From an uncultured Clostridia bacterium (GTDB taxonomy: Bacteria > Bacillota > Clostridia > Oscillospirales > Acutalibacteraceae), in NCBI GenBank assembly GCA_947627345.1, contig CANQVS010000002.1:1-64000 (forward strand): 64,000 bases of DNA. The letters run 5' to 3'. The notes under the pieces were generated by a model that saw nothing but the letters and a program-made list of their open reading frames with translations, was not told where the DNA came from and searched no databases. A program made the translations under genes and the position numbers. The first letter of the stretch is position 1. Each line of letters begins with the position of its first letter. Below, piece by piece: positions 25,412 to 35,591 of the stretch.

Positions 25412-27130
25412 TTATTCTTCGGTAAAATTCACGGAGTTTTCTTTTAAACTGTTAATTAAATCATCAAGCGGGTCTTTTTTTTCTTCCTTTTTTTCGGGCT
25501 TTCTGTAGGGAGCCAATTTGTAGACTTTTCCTGTAATTTCCTGAATAGCCGTTTGTATATTGGCTCTTTTAGAGCTTTCCTTTAAAAGTCTGAAAGGTAT
25601 CTCGCTTTCAGCATCAATAAGCAGATGATTTCCGATTTCATAAGCGTTTGTATTTCTGAAAGCCGAGGCGATTGACTTTGAGTATTTTTTAATATTGTCA
25701 ACGACCTCAGGCCATTGTCTGAACGGCTTTGCGTTGTTATAAATTTCTTCCAAATCAATTTTTTGAACCGTTTGAACAGTTTTTTCTTCCTCAACAGCGG
25801 TCTTTTGAGGCGGAGATTGCTCCTCAATTTTAGGAATATTCGGTACAGATGGGGGAGTGCTTTCCTTTTTATCATCTATTAATTCTGGTTCCGTTTGTTC
25901 AGTTGTTTTTTTATCGGACTTTTCCTGTTTAGATTCAATAGTTTTTTCTTGAATTTCAGCCGCATTTATTGTACTTTTAGATTTTAACGCTTTTTCAAGC
26001 GCGGAAATTCTCGCCGTAAGAGCCTCGTTTGTACCCTCAAGTTCGGGAGAGGAAAGCTTTACAAGCGCCATTTCAAGCTCTGTTTTGTTGCTGTTTCCCT
26101 TACCCATACGCTGATAAGTGTTTTGCAGTATATCCATAATATATACAATTTCTCCGAGTGTTAAATAGTCGGCCTGCGTTTGCGCCTGTTCAAATTCGTC
26201 CTCGGACATAATTATATAATTTTTAGGTTTGCGCGTGCATTTTATCATCATCAGACTTCTGAAATGGTCTAAAAGTTCATCGCACAATCTCGCCATATCT
26301 TTGCTTTCTTTGTGAAGTTCGCTTAAAACTTCAAGTGCTTTTGAGGTGTTTTTATTTATGCAAGCCGTTGAAAGCTCAAACAGGTAATCCTTTTTAGCAA
26401 GACCCGCGCAATTTCTGACAATTTCTGTCGTAATATTTGTGCTTATTCCGAGACATCTGTCCATAAGTGAAAGCGCGTCACGCATTGCACCGTCAGAAAT
26501 TGCTGAAATCATCATAGACGCGTCATCGTCAATAGACGCGTTCTCATTTTCAGCAACATATTTCAGTCTTTTGCAAATATCCTCAGGAGAAATTCTGTTA
26601 AAGTCAAAACGCTGACAGCGTGATAAAATAGTTGACGGGAGTTTGTGAACCTCGGTAGTAGCGAGAATAAAGATAACGTGTTCGGGCGGTTCTTCAAGAG
26701 TTTTTAAAAGGGCGTTAAACGCCTGGTCGGTTAGCATATGAACCTCGTCAATAATATAAACGCGGTATTTGGCTCTTGCGGGTGTAAATTGAGCCTCGTC
26801 AATCACGCCCCTGATATCGTCAATTCCGCGGTTTGACGCCGCGTCCATTTCAACAACATCAAGAATACTTCCGTCGTCAATGCCCCTGCAAATTTCACAT
26901 TCACAGCATGGATCGCCGTTTTGAGGATTAAGGCAGTTTACAGCCTTAGAGAGTATTTTTGCGCAGGTAGTTTTACCCGTGCCTCTGGAGCCTGTGAAAA
27001 GGTATGCGTGGTTAATTCTCCCGTTTTTCACTTCATTTTTAAGCGTTTGTGTTACCTGGAGTTGTCCCGATACGTCGTCAAATTTTTGCGGACGCCATTT
27101 TCGGTAAAGAACCTGATACAAAATACTCAC
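25412..27130 (-). CDS. dnaX: DNA polymerase III subunits gamma/tau
   Basis: Clamp-loader ATPase of the replisome. 572 aa. N-terminal AAA+ domain with LYRKWRPQKFDDV, Walker A GSRGTGKTTCAKIL, zinc module (CLNPQNGDPCCECEIC), DEVHML and the sensor/Arg finger LSRCQRFDF. The collar domain is followed by a charged, Glu/Lys/Pro-rich linker (~375-460) and a short C-terminal tau-like domain. The start is GTG 27130 or TTG 27121 (LYQVLYRKW); the ribosome site is weak for both. SRP RNA lies just upstream on the same strand. Confidence 0.96.
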   Translation of the reverse strand: MSILYQVLYRKWRPQKFDDVSGQLQVTQTLKNEVKNGRINHAYLFTGSRGTGKTTCAKILSKAVNCLNPQNGDPCCECEICRGIDDGSILDVVEMDAASNRGIDDIRGVIDEAQFTPARAKYRVYIIDEVHMLTDQAFNALLKTLEEPPEHVIFILATTEVHKLPSTILSRCQRFDFNRISPEDICKRLKYVAENENASIDDDASMMISAISDGAMRDALSLMDRCLGISTNITTEIVRNCAGLAKKDYLFELSTACINKNTSKALEVLSELHKESKDMARLCDELLDHFRSLMMIKCTRKPKNYIIMSEDEFEQAQTQADYLTLGEIVYIMDILQNTYQRMGKGNSNKTELEMALVKLSSPELEGTNEALTARISALEKALKSKSTINAAEIQEKTIESKQEKSDKKTTEQTEPELIDDKKESTPPSVPNIPKIEEQSPPQKTAVEEEKTVQTVQKIDLEEIYNNAKPFRQWPEVVDNIKKYSKSIASAFRNTNAYEIGNHLLIDAESEIPFRLLKESSKRANIQTAIQEITGKVYKLAPYRKPEKKEEKKDPLDDLINSLKENSVNFTEE

Positions 27131-27185
27131 ATCTTTTCATAAGAAAAATTGCAAACCGTAACCGTAAAGTTTACGTTTACGGTAT

Positions 27186-27315
27186 TCGTTTAAATAAGTG
27201 AACGACAGACTTACTGCATCGCATCTAAATCATGCTTAATGCTGCTCGGTTCCCCGCCTGACATGGTTCACAGACCTCAATCGTGCAGGGCCTGTCGCTC
27301 GCTTATTTAAACGAT
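27186..27315 (-). ncRNA. ffs: Signal recognition particle RNA (small bacterial type)
   Basis: About 130 bases on the minus strand. Its ends form a long stem (GTTTAAATAAG..GACAG with CTGTCG..CTTATTTAAAC). The apical part carries the conserved Ffh-binding loop: TGTCAGG on one side and a GGGGAACCGAGCAGCA stretch on the other. The position upstream of dnaX is classic. End points are estimates from the stem. Confidence 0.85.
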
Positions 27316-27432
27316 AGTCCACAGGTTTGCAACTACAGAGTATTTTAACACATATTTTATTTAAAATCAATAGCTAAAAGCAGCGCGGTAATATGTTTTT
27401 ATAAAAAATTCAGGTTACTCTGTTAATAAAAG

Positions 27433-27466
27433 GAGGTACTGACAAATTCAGTCAGTACCTCTATTT
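27433..27466 (-). terminator. Terminator of the ilvBNC operon
   Basis: The 11-bp stem GAGGTACTGAC/GTCAGTACCTC is followed on the minus strand by CCTTTTATTA. T-rich sequence on both sides may make it bidirectional. Confidence 0.75.
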
Positions 27467-27493
27467 TAAATGTGTAAAGTTATGTATGATAAA

Positions 27494-28558
<1,065 letters not shown>

Positions 28559-28583
28559 TTAATACAATATATGTAACTGTGAG

Positions 28584-29075
28584 TTAAGCCTGAACCGAGT
28601 TTTTGCCTTTGTCTATGGCAACTGTACCTGTTCTGACTATTTCACGGATACCATACGGTTTTAAAAGGTCGATAAGCGTAGCGGATTTTTCTACGGTTTC
28701 GCAGTATTCAAGCGTAATTGTATTTACCGCTACATCAACAATCTTTGCGCCCATAAGCTCGGAAATTTTGATAACCTCAAATCTCTTTGCCGCGGGACAG
28801 TGGATTTTTATAAGACTAAGTTCTCGGCTGATAAATTCTCCCTCTATAAGTCTTTTAACCTTTATAACGGGTATGAGCTTGTTAAGCTGTTTTTCAAGTT
28901 GTTCAACGACATATTCATCGCCGTTCGCTACAATCGTAATTCTCGATACCGTAGGGTCGGCCGTAACGCCGACCGCGAGAGAGTCTATGTTAAAACCGCG
29001 TCTTGAAAAAAGACCCGAAATTTTTGACAGAACACCCGCCTGATTTTCAACTAAAATTGATAAAGTATATTTCAT
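28584..29075 (-). CDS. ilvN: Acetolactate synthase small (regulatory) subunit
   Basis: 163 aa. N-terminal ACT domain (YTLSILVENQAGVLSKISGLFSRRGFNI) that senses branched-chain amino acids, then the ALS_ss_C domain. Starts 8 bp after ilvB, so coupled to it. Activates and gives feedback control to IlvB. Confidence 0.96.
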   Translation of the reverse strand: MKYTLSILVENQAGVLSKISGLFSRRGFNIDSLAVGVTADPTVSRITIVANGDEYVVEQLEKQLNKLIPVIKVKRLIEGEFISRELSLIKIHCPAAKRFEVIKISELMGAKIVDVAVNTITLEYCETVEKSATLIDLLKPYGIREIVRTGTVAIDKGKNSVQA

Positions 29076-29083
29076 AGCTTACC

Positions 29084-30709
29084 TCACAAAATCGACGGCG
29101 TATCGGGATGAACATTACAAACAAGCACAAACGGTTTTTCGCTTTCAACAATATTATGAATATATTTTTCGGCGTCCTCGTTTGAGCTGACGCACGCGCT
29201 GTCTATTCCGTAAGCCTTAGCTAAGGCTACAATATCGGGAGAATCATTTAATATAGTAGCCGAATGTCTGCCGTTGTAAAGATTATCCTGTAATTCCCTG
29301 ACCATACCGAGACGGTAGTTGCGCATTACAATAATTTTTATATTAAGGTTGTTCTGAACAATTGTCGAAAGCTCGTTTAAACTCATCTGAAAGCTTCCGT
29401 CACCGCATACAACAACGACGTCGCGCTTTTTAAGTCCGAGCTTAGCGCCTATAGCGCAGGGGATAGAGTAACCCATTGTACCCATACCGCCCGTTGTAAA
29501 GAATCTGCCCTCGCGAATACGGAAGTTGTTTGCGCACCAAATTTGATTTTGTCCGACATCGGCGCAAAGAATGGCTTTGCTTTTAAGCATAGAGCTCAAT
29601 TTTCCGATTAAAGTTCTCGGCTCCACATAACCGTCAAAAGTTGAAATTTTGCTTTGATAGTGGGCTTTGAGGTCCTTAACCTGTGCGTCCCATTCATCGT
29701 TTATTTTAAAGTCGCCGATATTCTCAACAAGCTTTTTCATAACGTGGTTCATATCGCCGACAATCGGAATATCAACCTTTACGTTTTTGCCGATTTCAGC
29801 AGGGTCTATATCAATGTGTATAATTTTAGTGCGTTCGCTCATCTGGTCGGGTGAGGCAATCGCCCTGTCGCCGAGCCTTGCTCCGCAAACTATCGCAAGG
29901 TCAGTAATATGGAGCGCCTTATTGGCACATCTTCTGCCGTGAGTTCCGAGCATTCCGAGATAAAGCGGGTGGTCGCTCGGCATAACGCCGATACCCATCA
30001 TTGTTGAAAGTACGGGGATTTGCGTCATTTCCGCAAATTTTTGCAATTTTAATTTTGCCCCTGAGCTTAAAACTCCGCCTCCCGATACAATAATAGGACG
30101 TTTAGAGGATTTTATCAGCTCAATTGCTCTTTTAACCTGAACAGCATGTCCCTTTGTGTTAGGTTTATAGCTTTTAATATTAACGGTTTCGGGATACTCA
30201 AAGCTCTCAACGGTATTTTGCTGAATATCCATAGGAATATCAATAAGCACAGGTCCCGGACGACCGGTTGAGGCAATATGAAACGCTTCCTTAAAAATTC
30301 TCGGAAGGTCTTCGGTTCTTGAAACAAGGTAGCTGTGCTTTGTAAAAGGTTCGCAGGCTCCCGTTATGTCGGCCTCCTGGAAAACATCACGTCCGAGCAA
30401 ATCGGAACGAACCTGACCCGTAATCGCAATCATAGGAATTGAATCCATATACGCGGTAGCTATACCCGTAATAAGGTTAGTAGCCCCCGGGCCCGAGGTC
30501 GCAACGCAAACGCCCGGTTTCATTTTAGCGCGCGCGTAACCGCTTGCGGCGTGCGCGGCGTTTTGCTCCTGACGTACAAGGACATTTTTTATATCGGAAT
30601 CGTATAATGAATCGTAAAACGGACAAATGGTAGCGCCGGGATAGCCAAATACGGTGTCAACGCCCTCTGCCTGCAAGCACTTAACCATTATATCTGCTCC
30701 GGTTATCAT
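29084..30709 (-). CDS. ilvB: Acetolactate synthase large (catalytic) subunit
   Basis: Thiamine diphosphate enzyme that condenses pyruvate with pyruvate or 2-oxobutyrate. 541 aa with three domains: TPP-glutamate region VDTVFGYPGATI, central FAD-type domain (GIGVMPSDHPLYLGMLGTHG), and the TPP/Mg motif GDGSFQMSLNELSTIVQNNLN. First gene of ilvBNC, with ribosome site GGGAGA before ATG. No leader attenuator or T-box is visible in the ~55-nt leader. Confidence 0.96.
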   Translation of the reverse strand: MITGADIMVKCLQAEGVDTVFGYPGATICPFYDSLYDSDIKNVLVRQEQNAAHAASGYARAKMKPGVCVATSGPGATNLITGIATAYMDSIPMIAITGQVRSDLLGRDVFQEADITGACEPFTKHSYLVSRTEDLPRIFKEAFHIASTGRPGPVLIDIPMDIQQNTVESFEYPETVNIKSYKPNTKGHAVQVKRAIELIKSSKRPIIVSGGGVLSSGAKLKLQKFAEMTQIPVLSTMMGIGVMPSDHPLYLGMLGTHGRRCANKALHITDLAIVCGARLGDRAIASPDQMSERTKIIHIDIDPAEIGKNVKVDIPIVGDMNHVMKKLVENIGDFKINDEWDAQVKDLKAHYQSKISTFDGYVEPRTLIGKLSSMLKSKAILCADVGQNQIWCANNFRIREGRFFTTGGMGTMGYSIPCAIGAKLGLKKRDVVVVCGDGSFQMSLNELSTIVQNNLNIKIIVMRNYRLGMVRELQDNLYNGRHSATILNDSPDIVALAKAYGIDSACVSSNEDAEKYIHNIVESEKPFVLVCNVHPDTPSIL

Positions 30710-30763
30710 AAAACTTTTCTCCCTTAAACCATACTTTCGGATAATAATCCAATATTAAATTTT

Positions 30764-30792
30764 ATTATAGTACAAATTGCAAAGAATGTAAA
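30764..30792 (-). promoter_or_regulatory. Promoter of ilvBNC
   Basis: On the minus strand TTTACA (30792-30787), 17 bp, TATAAT (30769-30764). Confidence 0.75.
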
Positions 30793-30809
30793 GTGTTTTT
30801 TAAACAGAG

Positions 30810-30838
30810 AAAGCCTTCTCCGAAAGGGGAGAAGGCTG
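30810..30838 (-). terminator. Terminator of the zinc ATPase operon
   Basis: The 10-bp stem AGCCTTCTCC/GGAGAAGGCT is followed on the minus strand by TTCTCTGTTT. Confidence 0.75.
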
Positions 30839-30849
30839 ATTAATCGGAT

Positions 30850-32979
30850 TTATAATTTCATTTTTAAAAGTCTTGTTGCATAGAAAACACAAAGCATGCA
30901 TACTCCTGTGTCGGCTATAACGCTCATCCATATTGCCGCTAAGCCGAAGAATGCGAGTATAATAACAACTGCCTTTATTAAAAGTGCGAAAGCAATGTTT
31001 GTTTTTACGGTCGTAATAGTTTTCTTTGCTATTTTAACCGCTTTTGGAAGAGATGAAAGGTTGCCCGAGGTTAGTACGGCGTCAGCCGAGGCAATCGCCG
31101 CGTCTGAACCCAGCCCCATAGCAAATCCGCAGTCAGCCGCCGCTATAACGGGCGCGTCGTTAATTCCGTCTCCGACAAAGCAAATGCCTTTCTTTTCATC
31201 TCTTATGTCGTTTACTATATTAAGCTTATCTTCGGGAACGAGGTCAGAATAACATTTGTGTATTTCTTTTATTTCATTTAAAATCTTATCCGCATTTTCC
31301 TTGTTATCGCCTGTAAGTAAAATAATTTTTCTGAATCCCTGTTTTTTTAAGCTGTGTAAAACTGATTTAACTTCGTTTCGCACCTTATCTTTCAGCTTGA
31401 ATGCGCCGATTAATTTTCCGTCATAAATCAAATATGCGTCTGCCTTAACTTTAGGCTTGCCGTCAAAGAATCTCTTGTTTACACACCTTACTGATTTACC
31501 GTCATAAACAGCGCTTACTCCTAAGCCCGACTGTTCATTATAGTTGTCCATATCGAGAAATTCCCCATTATAGCTTTCAACTATTGCCCGGGCAATAGGA
31601 TGCGTTGAATGTTTTTCAACGCTTGCGGCAATTTTTAATAAATCGTTTTCACTATAATTCTTAAAAGGAATTATTCTCTCAATAGTTAATTTACCCTCTG
31701 TAAGTGTTCCCGTCTTATCAAAAACCATTGTTTCAGACCGCGCAAGCGCCTCAAGATAACGTCCGCCCTTAAAAAGCACGCCGTGCTTAGACGCGCAACC
31801 GATACCCGAGTAGTAGGAGAGAGGTACGGAAATTACAATTGCGCATGGGCAGGACGCCACAAGACATACAAGTCCTCTGTAAATCCACTCGGTTATATTT
31901 CCGAGGAAAATCGGAGGAATAAAAGCTATCGCAAGCGATATTAAAATAACAATAGGGGTATAGACTCCCGCGAATCTTGTAATAAGCTTTTCATTTTTAC
32001 TCTTAGTTATTGAGGCCTCCTCGACAAGCTTTATAATCCTGCTCGCTGTGCTGTCTTCGTAAGCTTTAACTGTTTTAGCCTTTAACAGATTCGAGCCGTT
32101 TACCATTCCGCTCAAAAGCTTCGTTTCGCTTTTTGCCAAAACAGGCATACTTTCGCCCGTTACAGCCGATGTATCAACATTGCTTTCTCCGTCTGTGACA
32201 ACGCAGTCGAGCGGGATTTTCGCAAAAGGCTCAATTATAATTTCCGTTCCGATTTCAACATCGTCAGCGTCAACGGTTTTTAACAATCCGTTTTCAATAA
32301 TAACAGCTTCGTCCGATTGAATGTTAGCGAGCTTTTCAATACTTCTGCGTGAGTTTTCAACCGCCTTGTCTTCTAAAAGCTCACCTATTCCGAAAAGAAT
32401 AGTAACCATTGCTCCCTCAACAAATTGTCCTAAACAAAATGCGGATATTACCGCAACAGTCATTAAAGTTGTTTCGTCAATATGAAACTTAAACAAGGAC
32501 TTAACTCCCGAAATACATACATTATAACCCGAAAGCACAATCGCGGCGGCGCTGAATACCGCGACAAGAATCTCGTTTATTTTTATAACGTCAAGAATAA
32601 TCGCAATTATCGCAAAAGCAACAGCAATAAAAAGAAACGTGTTTTGCAGTTTTGATTTATTTTCATTATTATGTTCGTGAGAATGTCCGTGATTAGCTTT
32701 ACAATCATCGCGCCCGCAGTCGTGACATCTGTTTTTTTCTTTAGAACAGCTTTTATGTTTTTCTTCCGCTTTGCTCACGGTCACTCCGTCCTCAATTCGG
32801 TCGGTGATTTTTTGGACTTTTTCAATTATATTGTCGTCCTGCGCGTGACTGAAATAAAGTGATTTAGTTGTAAATACCAGGCTTACGTCCTCGAATCCGT
32901 CCGTTTCGGAAATTGCTTTTTCAACTTTGCTTGCGCAGTGGGCGCAGTCAAGACCGTTTAAAATAAGTTTATATTTCAT
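30850..32979 (-). CDS. Zn2+/Cd2+-exporting P1B-type ATPase
   Basis: 709 aa. The N-terminal heavy-metal domain has GLDCAHC (residues ~9-15), followed by a His/Cys-rich loop (CHDCGRDDCKANHGHSHEH) that could bind extra metal. Membrane domain with SCPCAIVISVPLSYYSG (the CPC transport motif), phosphorylation motif DKTGTLTEG, ATP-binding HP in HSTHPIA and GDGINDAPV hinge. CPC with a Zn-type partner repressor favours Zn/Cd/Pb export (ZntA/CadA type). It follows the ArsR gene by 3 bp and is controlled from the operator at 33312. Confidence 0.93.
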   Translation of the reverse strand: MKYKLILNGLDCAHCASKVEKAISETDGFEDVSLVFTTKSLYFSHAQDDNIIEKVQKITDRIEDGVTVSKAEEKHKSCSKEKNRCHDCGRDDCKANHGHSHEHNNENKSKLQNTFLFIAVAFAIIAIILDVIKINEILVAVFSAAAIVLSGYNVCISGVKSLFKFHIDETTLMTVAVISAFCLGQFVEGAMVTILFGIGELLEDKAVENSRRSIEKLANIQSDEAVIIENGLLKTVDADDVEIGTEIIIEPFAKIPLDCVVTDGESNVDTSAVTGESMPVLAKSETKLLSGMVNGSNLLKAKTVKAYEDSTASRIIKLVEEASITKSKNEKLITRFAGVYTPIVILISLAIAFIPPIFLGNITEWIYRGLVCLVASCPCAIVISVPLSYYSGIGCASKHGVLFKGGRYLEALARSETMVFDKTGTLTEGKLTIERIIPFKNYSENDLLKIAASVEKHSTHPIARAIVESYNGEFLDMDNYNEQSGLGVSAVYDGKSVRCVNKRFFDGKPKVKADAYLIYDGKLIGAFKLKDKVRNEVKSVLHSLKKQGFRKIILLTGDNKENADKILNEIKEIHKCYSDLVPEDKLNIVNDIRDEKKGICFVGDGINDAPVIAAADCGFAMGLGSDAAIASADAVLTSGNLSSLPKAVKIAKKTITTVKTNIAFALLIKAVVIILAFFGLAAIWMSVIADTGVCMLCVFYATRLLKMKL

Positions 32980-32982
32980 ATT

Positions 32983-33285
32983 CTACTCCAATACGTGGTC
33001 TAATCCCATTTCAATAACCTTTTTAACGTGGTCATCGTCAAGGCTGTAATAAATCTGTTTACCTTCTCTTCGGATTTTAACGAGCTTATTTGTGCGGAGT
33101 ACTCTGAGCTGGTGGGAAATTGTACTGTGCTCCATATTAAGCAGTTGGGCAATTTCGCCGACTGAATGTTCGTCCTCAAAAAGCGTATACATAATTCTAA
33201 GCCTTGTGGAATCGCCGAATACTTTAAATAAGTCCGCTAACTCAAAAAGTATTTCTAATTCGGGAATACTGTTTTCTTTTTCCAT
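32983..33285 (-). CDS. ArsR/SmtB-family metal-sensing repressor
   Basis: 100 aa. Winged helix with SVGEIAQLLNMEHSTISHQLRVLRTNKLV. The last helix has D-x-H-x10-H-x2-E (DDHVKKVIEMGLDHVLE), matching the alpha-5 zinc site of SmtB/CzrA. The CxC of arsenic/cadmium alpha-3 sites is absent, so zinc sensing is likely. It probably represses its own operon, which includes the downstream ATPase, and releases the operator when zinc is high. Confidence 0.93.
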   Translation of the reverse strand: MEKENSIPELEILFELADLFKVFGDSTRLRIMYTLFEDEHSVGEIAQLLNMEHSTISHQLRVLRTNKLVKIRREGKQIYYSLDDDHVKKVIEMGLDHVLE

Positions 33286-33311
33286 AATAACCTCCCAAAA
33301 TAAAATAATTG

Positions 33312-33337
33312 AACATATGAATAACTGTTCATATGTT
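33312..33337 (-). promoter_or_regulatory. Operator of the zinc repressor-ATPase operon
   Basis: A perfect inverted repeat, AACATATGAA-N6-TTCATATGTT, resembling ArsR/SmtB operators (AT-rich 10-bp arms with TGAA/TTCA). It sits at the transcript start predicted from the promoter at 33344-33372. Confidence 0.8.
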
Positions 33338-33343
33338 AAACAT

Positions 33344-33372
33344 ATTGTATCATCATATTATATGAATGTCAA
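33344..33372 (-). promoter_or_regulatory. Promoter of the zinc repressor-ATPase operon
   Basis: On the minus strand TTGACA (33372-33367), 17 bp, TACAAT (33349-33344). The operator begins 7 bp downstream of the -10. Confidence 0.8.
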
Positions 33373-33477
33373 TAGAAAAGTTGTAAATAATTAAAATAAA
33401 TGTAAAAAATAAGAATTGATTAGAAAAAATAAGTATTATTGAGAATGAGGGAGTATTTATTATAAAAAAGAGTTAAA

Positions 33478-33552
33478 TTTGACTTTTTTTGACTTTGACT
33501 TTTTCTGACTTTAGCTCTATAATCAAATCAACAAAGGTCAAATAAAGTCAAA
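33478..33552 (+). promoter_or_regulatory. CtsR-controlled promoter of the clpC operon
   Basis: TTGACT (33495), 17 bp, TATAAT (33518). One CtsR site, TTTGAC-T..-TTTGACTTT in inverse orientation (33478-33496), overlaps the -35. A second, AGGTCAAATAAAGTCAAA (33535-33552), follows the -10; an extra half site TTTGACCT is at 33564. These match the known heptad consensus (A/G)GTCAAA-NAN-(A/G)GTCAAA, so CtsR should bind both sides of the start. Confidence 0.85.
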
Positions 33553-33587
33553 CAAAAATTAGATTTGACCTCAAGGAGATGAGAAAA

Positions 33588-34043
33588 ATGCGTATGAGTG
33601 ATTTAGTCGCCCAGCATATTTTGGCTATGCTTGAAGAACAAAACGGAAACGCCGAGATAAAAAGAAATGAACTTGCTAACGCTCTCGGCTGTGTACCCAG
33701 CCAAATCAACTATGTAATAACATCGCGGTTTACTCCCGAACAGGGCTATATTGTTGAAAGCCGGCGCGGAGGCGGAGGCTATATACGCATAACCCGGGTG
33801 AAAATGGATAAAAGCACGGCTGTTATGCATATAGTTAATTCAATAGGGGAAACGCTTGATAAAGCTACTGCCGAAATAATGATTAAAAATATGTATAATC
33901 AGTCAATAATAGATTTACAGACTGCCCGTCTTTTAGCCTCGGCGCTGTCGGAGCGTGTATTTAAAGAGATACCGCAAAACATTCGTGATATTCTCAGAGC
34001 GAGAATTTTTAAAAATATGTTGCTTAGTATTATAAGGAGCTGA
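33588..34043 (+). CDS. ctsR: Transcriptional repressor CtsR
   Basis: Heat-labile repressor of the protein quality-control genes, inactivated or degraded through McsB/ClpCP on stress. 151 aa: winged helix (SDLVAQHILAMLEEQ, LANALGCVPSQINYVITSRFT) with the conserved wing RRGGGGYIRI, then the dimer domain. ATG 33588 is used because AAGGAG (33573) lies 9 bp upstream; the ATG at 33579 touches that site. First of four genes; binds its own promoter. Confidence 0.95.
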   Translation: MRMSDLVAQHILAMLEEQNGNAEIKRNELANALGCVPSQINYVITSRFTPEQGYIVESRRGGGGYIRITRVKMDKSTAVMHIVNSIGETLDKATAEIMIKNMYNQSIIDLQTARLLASALSERVFKEIPQNIRDILRARIFKNMLLSIIRS

Positions 34044-34047
34044 TATT

Positions 34048-34575
34048 ATGAAATGTCAAAAATGTAAAAAGAATACTGCCGATACTCATATAAAGCGCGT
34101 TATTAACGGTGAATTTGAGGAGTATCATCTTTGCAGTGAGTGCGCAAAAGAAATGGGATACACAAATGTATTCTCAAATTTTGCAGAAAGCTTTGCAAGC
34201 GATTTTAATTCGCTTTTTGGAAGCTTTTTTGAAAACGCGCTTCCGGCAAGAACCCAGGCTACGCGCTGTGAAACCTGCGGTACGACCTATAATGATATAG
34301 CCAGAACAGGTATGATGGGCTGTGCCGATTGCTACGATGTTTTTGCCGACAGAATACTTCCGACAATCAGACGAGTCCACGGTAACACAACCCATTGCGG
34401 AAAGAACAGCGCAAGCTGTAAACCTAAAAAATTTGAAGAAAAGGCTGAAGATGTTAAAACATCCGAGCTTGAGAATTTAAAAGCCGAGCTTGAAGAAGCC
34501 ATTAAAAATCAAGAGTTTGAAAAAGCCGCGGTGCTTCGTGATAAGATAAAGGAAAAGGAGGACAATAATGAGTAA
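34048..34575 (+). CDS. mcsA: McsA, activator of the McsB arginine kinase
   Basis: 175 aa. Zinc-binding CxxC pairs (MKCQKCKKN, HLCSECAKE, CETCGTTYND, CADCYD) bind McsB, and the C-terminal UVR motif (LKAELEEAIKNQEFEKAAVLRDKI) resembles the UvrB/ClpC partner helix. It begins 4 bp after ctsR and overlaps mcsB by 8 bp. Confidence 0.93.
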   Translation: MKCQKCKKNTADTHIKRVINGEFEEYHLCSECAKEMGYTNVFSNFAESFASDFNSLFGSFFENALPARTQATRCETCGTTYNDIARTGMMGCADCYDVFADRILPTIRRVHGNTTHCGKNSASCKPKKFEEKAEDVKTSELENLKAELEEAIKNQEFEKAAVLRDKIKEKEDNNE

Positions 34576-35557
34576 CGTAATAATGCAGACAAGAATACGA
34601 CTTGCAAGAAATCTGAAAAAATACCCTTTCCCTTGCAGGCTGAATACAGCTTTAAAAAATGAGGTGGCAGAGGAAATTATCAAGGCTGTGAAAAACAGCA
34701 ACTCCCCCTTAGCAAATGAGCTTGATGTGCTTTATGTAAAAGACCTAACGGAACCGCAGCGCGTTTCACTCGTTGAACAACATCTTGCGAGTCCTGAATT
34801 TGTCAGCGATTCCGCCGGCAGAGCGTTGATTATCTCAAAAGACCGAACAATGAGCATTATGATAAACGAGGAGGACCATATAAGACTTCAGATTTTAAAA
34901 AAGGGATTCGACCTTGATAACGCCTATGATATAGCGGATAAACTCGATACTCTTCTTGACGAAAACCTCGACTTTGCCTTTGACGAAAAGCTGGGTTACC
35001 TTACTCAATGCCCGACTAATCTCGGCACGGGAATGAGGGCGTCTGTAATGCTCCATCTTCCCGCTTTGAAAAGCAGTAAGGCTATAGGACGTATCGCGGG
35101 CAATCTCTCAAAATTAGGACTTACAATAAGAGGAGCCTACGGTGAGGGCAGTGAACCGCAGGGAGCAATGTATCAGCTTTCAAATCAGGTAACTCTCGGA
35201 ATTTCCGAAAAATCCGCGATAGAAAATCTGAAAAATATTGCCGAACAGCTTGTAAATCAGGAACTTCAGGCTCAAAAGCGTATGTGCGAAAGCTTAGAAA
35301 CTCAGGACAGCATTTTAAGAAGTCTCGGTATACTCAAAACAGCAAAGCTTATAACCTGTAAAGAAAGCCTGGAACTTCTTTCAAACGTGCGCTTCGGTAT
35401 AACCGGCGGCGTAATAAAAGACTTGGGAATTGAAACCGTAGACGAGCTTATAAACGATGTTCAGCCTGCAACTATGATTGTAAATAAAAAAGAAAAAATA
35501 TCACCGCATGATCGTGATATATTAAGAGCAGAAATTTTAAACAGCAGACTTAACTGA
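34568..35557 (+). CDS. mcsB: Protein-arginine kinase McsB
   Basis: Phosphorylates arginine residues on damaged proteins and on CtsR, marking them for ClpCP. 329 aa. Guanidino-kinase signatures: RIRLARNLKKYPFP, MINEEDHIRLQIL, and the loop CPTNLGTGMRASVMLHLPAL; RGAYGEGSEPQGAMYQLSNQ is the McsB version of the second nucleotide-binding stretch. Slightly shorter than the Bacillus protein but apparently complete. Confidence 0.95.
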   Translation: MSNVIMQTRIRLARNLKKYPFPCRLNTALKNEVAEEIIKAVKNSNSPLANELDVLYVKDLTEPQRVSLVEQHLASPEFVSDSAGRALIISKDRTMSIMINEEDHIRLQILKKGFDLDNAYDIADKLDTLLDENLDFAFDEKLGYLTQCPTNLGTGMRASVMLHLPALKSSKAIGRIAGNLSKLGLTIRGAYGEGSEPQGAMYQLSNQVTLGISEKSAIENLKNIAEQLVNQELQAQKRMCESLETQDSILRSLGILKTAKLITCKESLELLSNVRFGITGGVIKDLGIETVDELINDVQPATMIVNKKEKISPHDRDILRAEILNSRLN

Positions 35558-35591
35558 CTGTTGACCGTAAAATGACAAAGGAGGAATTCGT

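Noticed and set aside
30710-30763. T-box or leader attenuator before ilvB.
   Set aside because: The leader is only about 50 nt, with no T-box sequence, no leader peptide rich in Leu/Ile/Val and no terminator.
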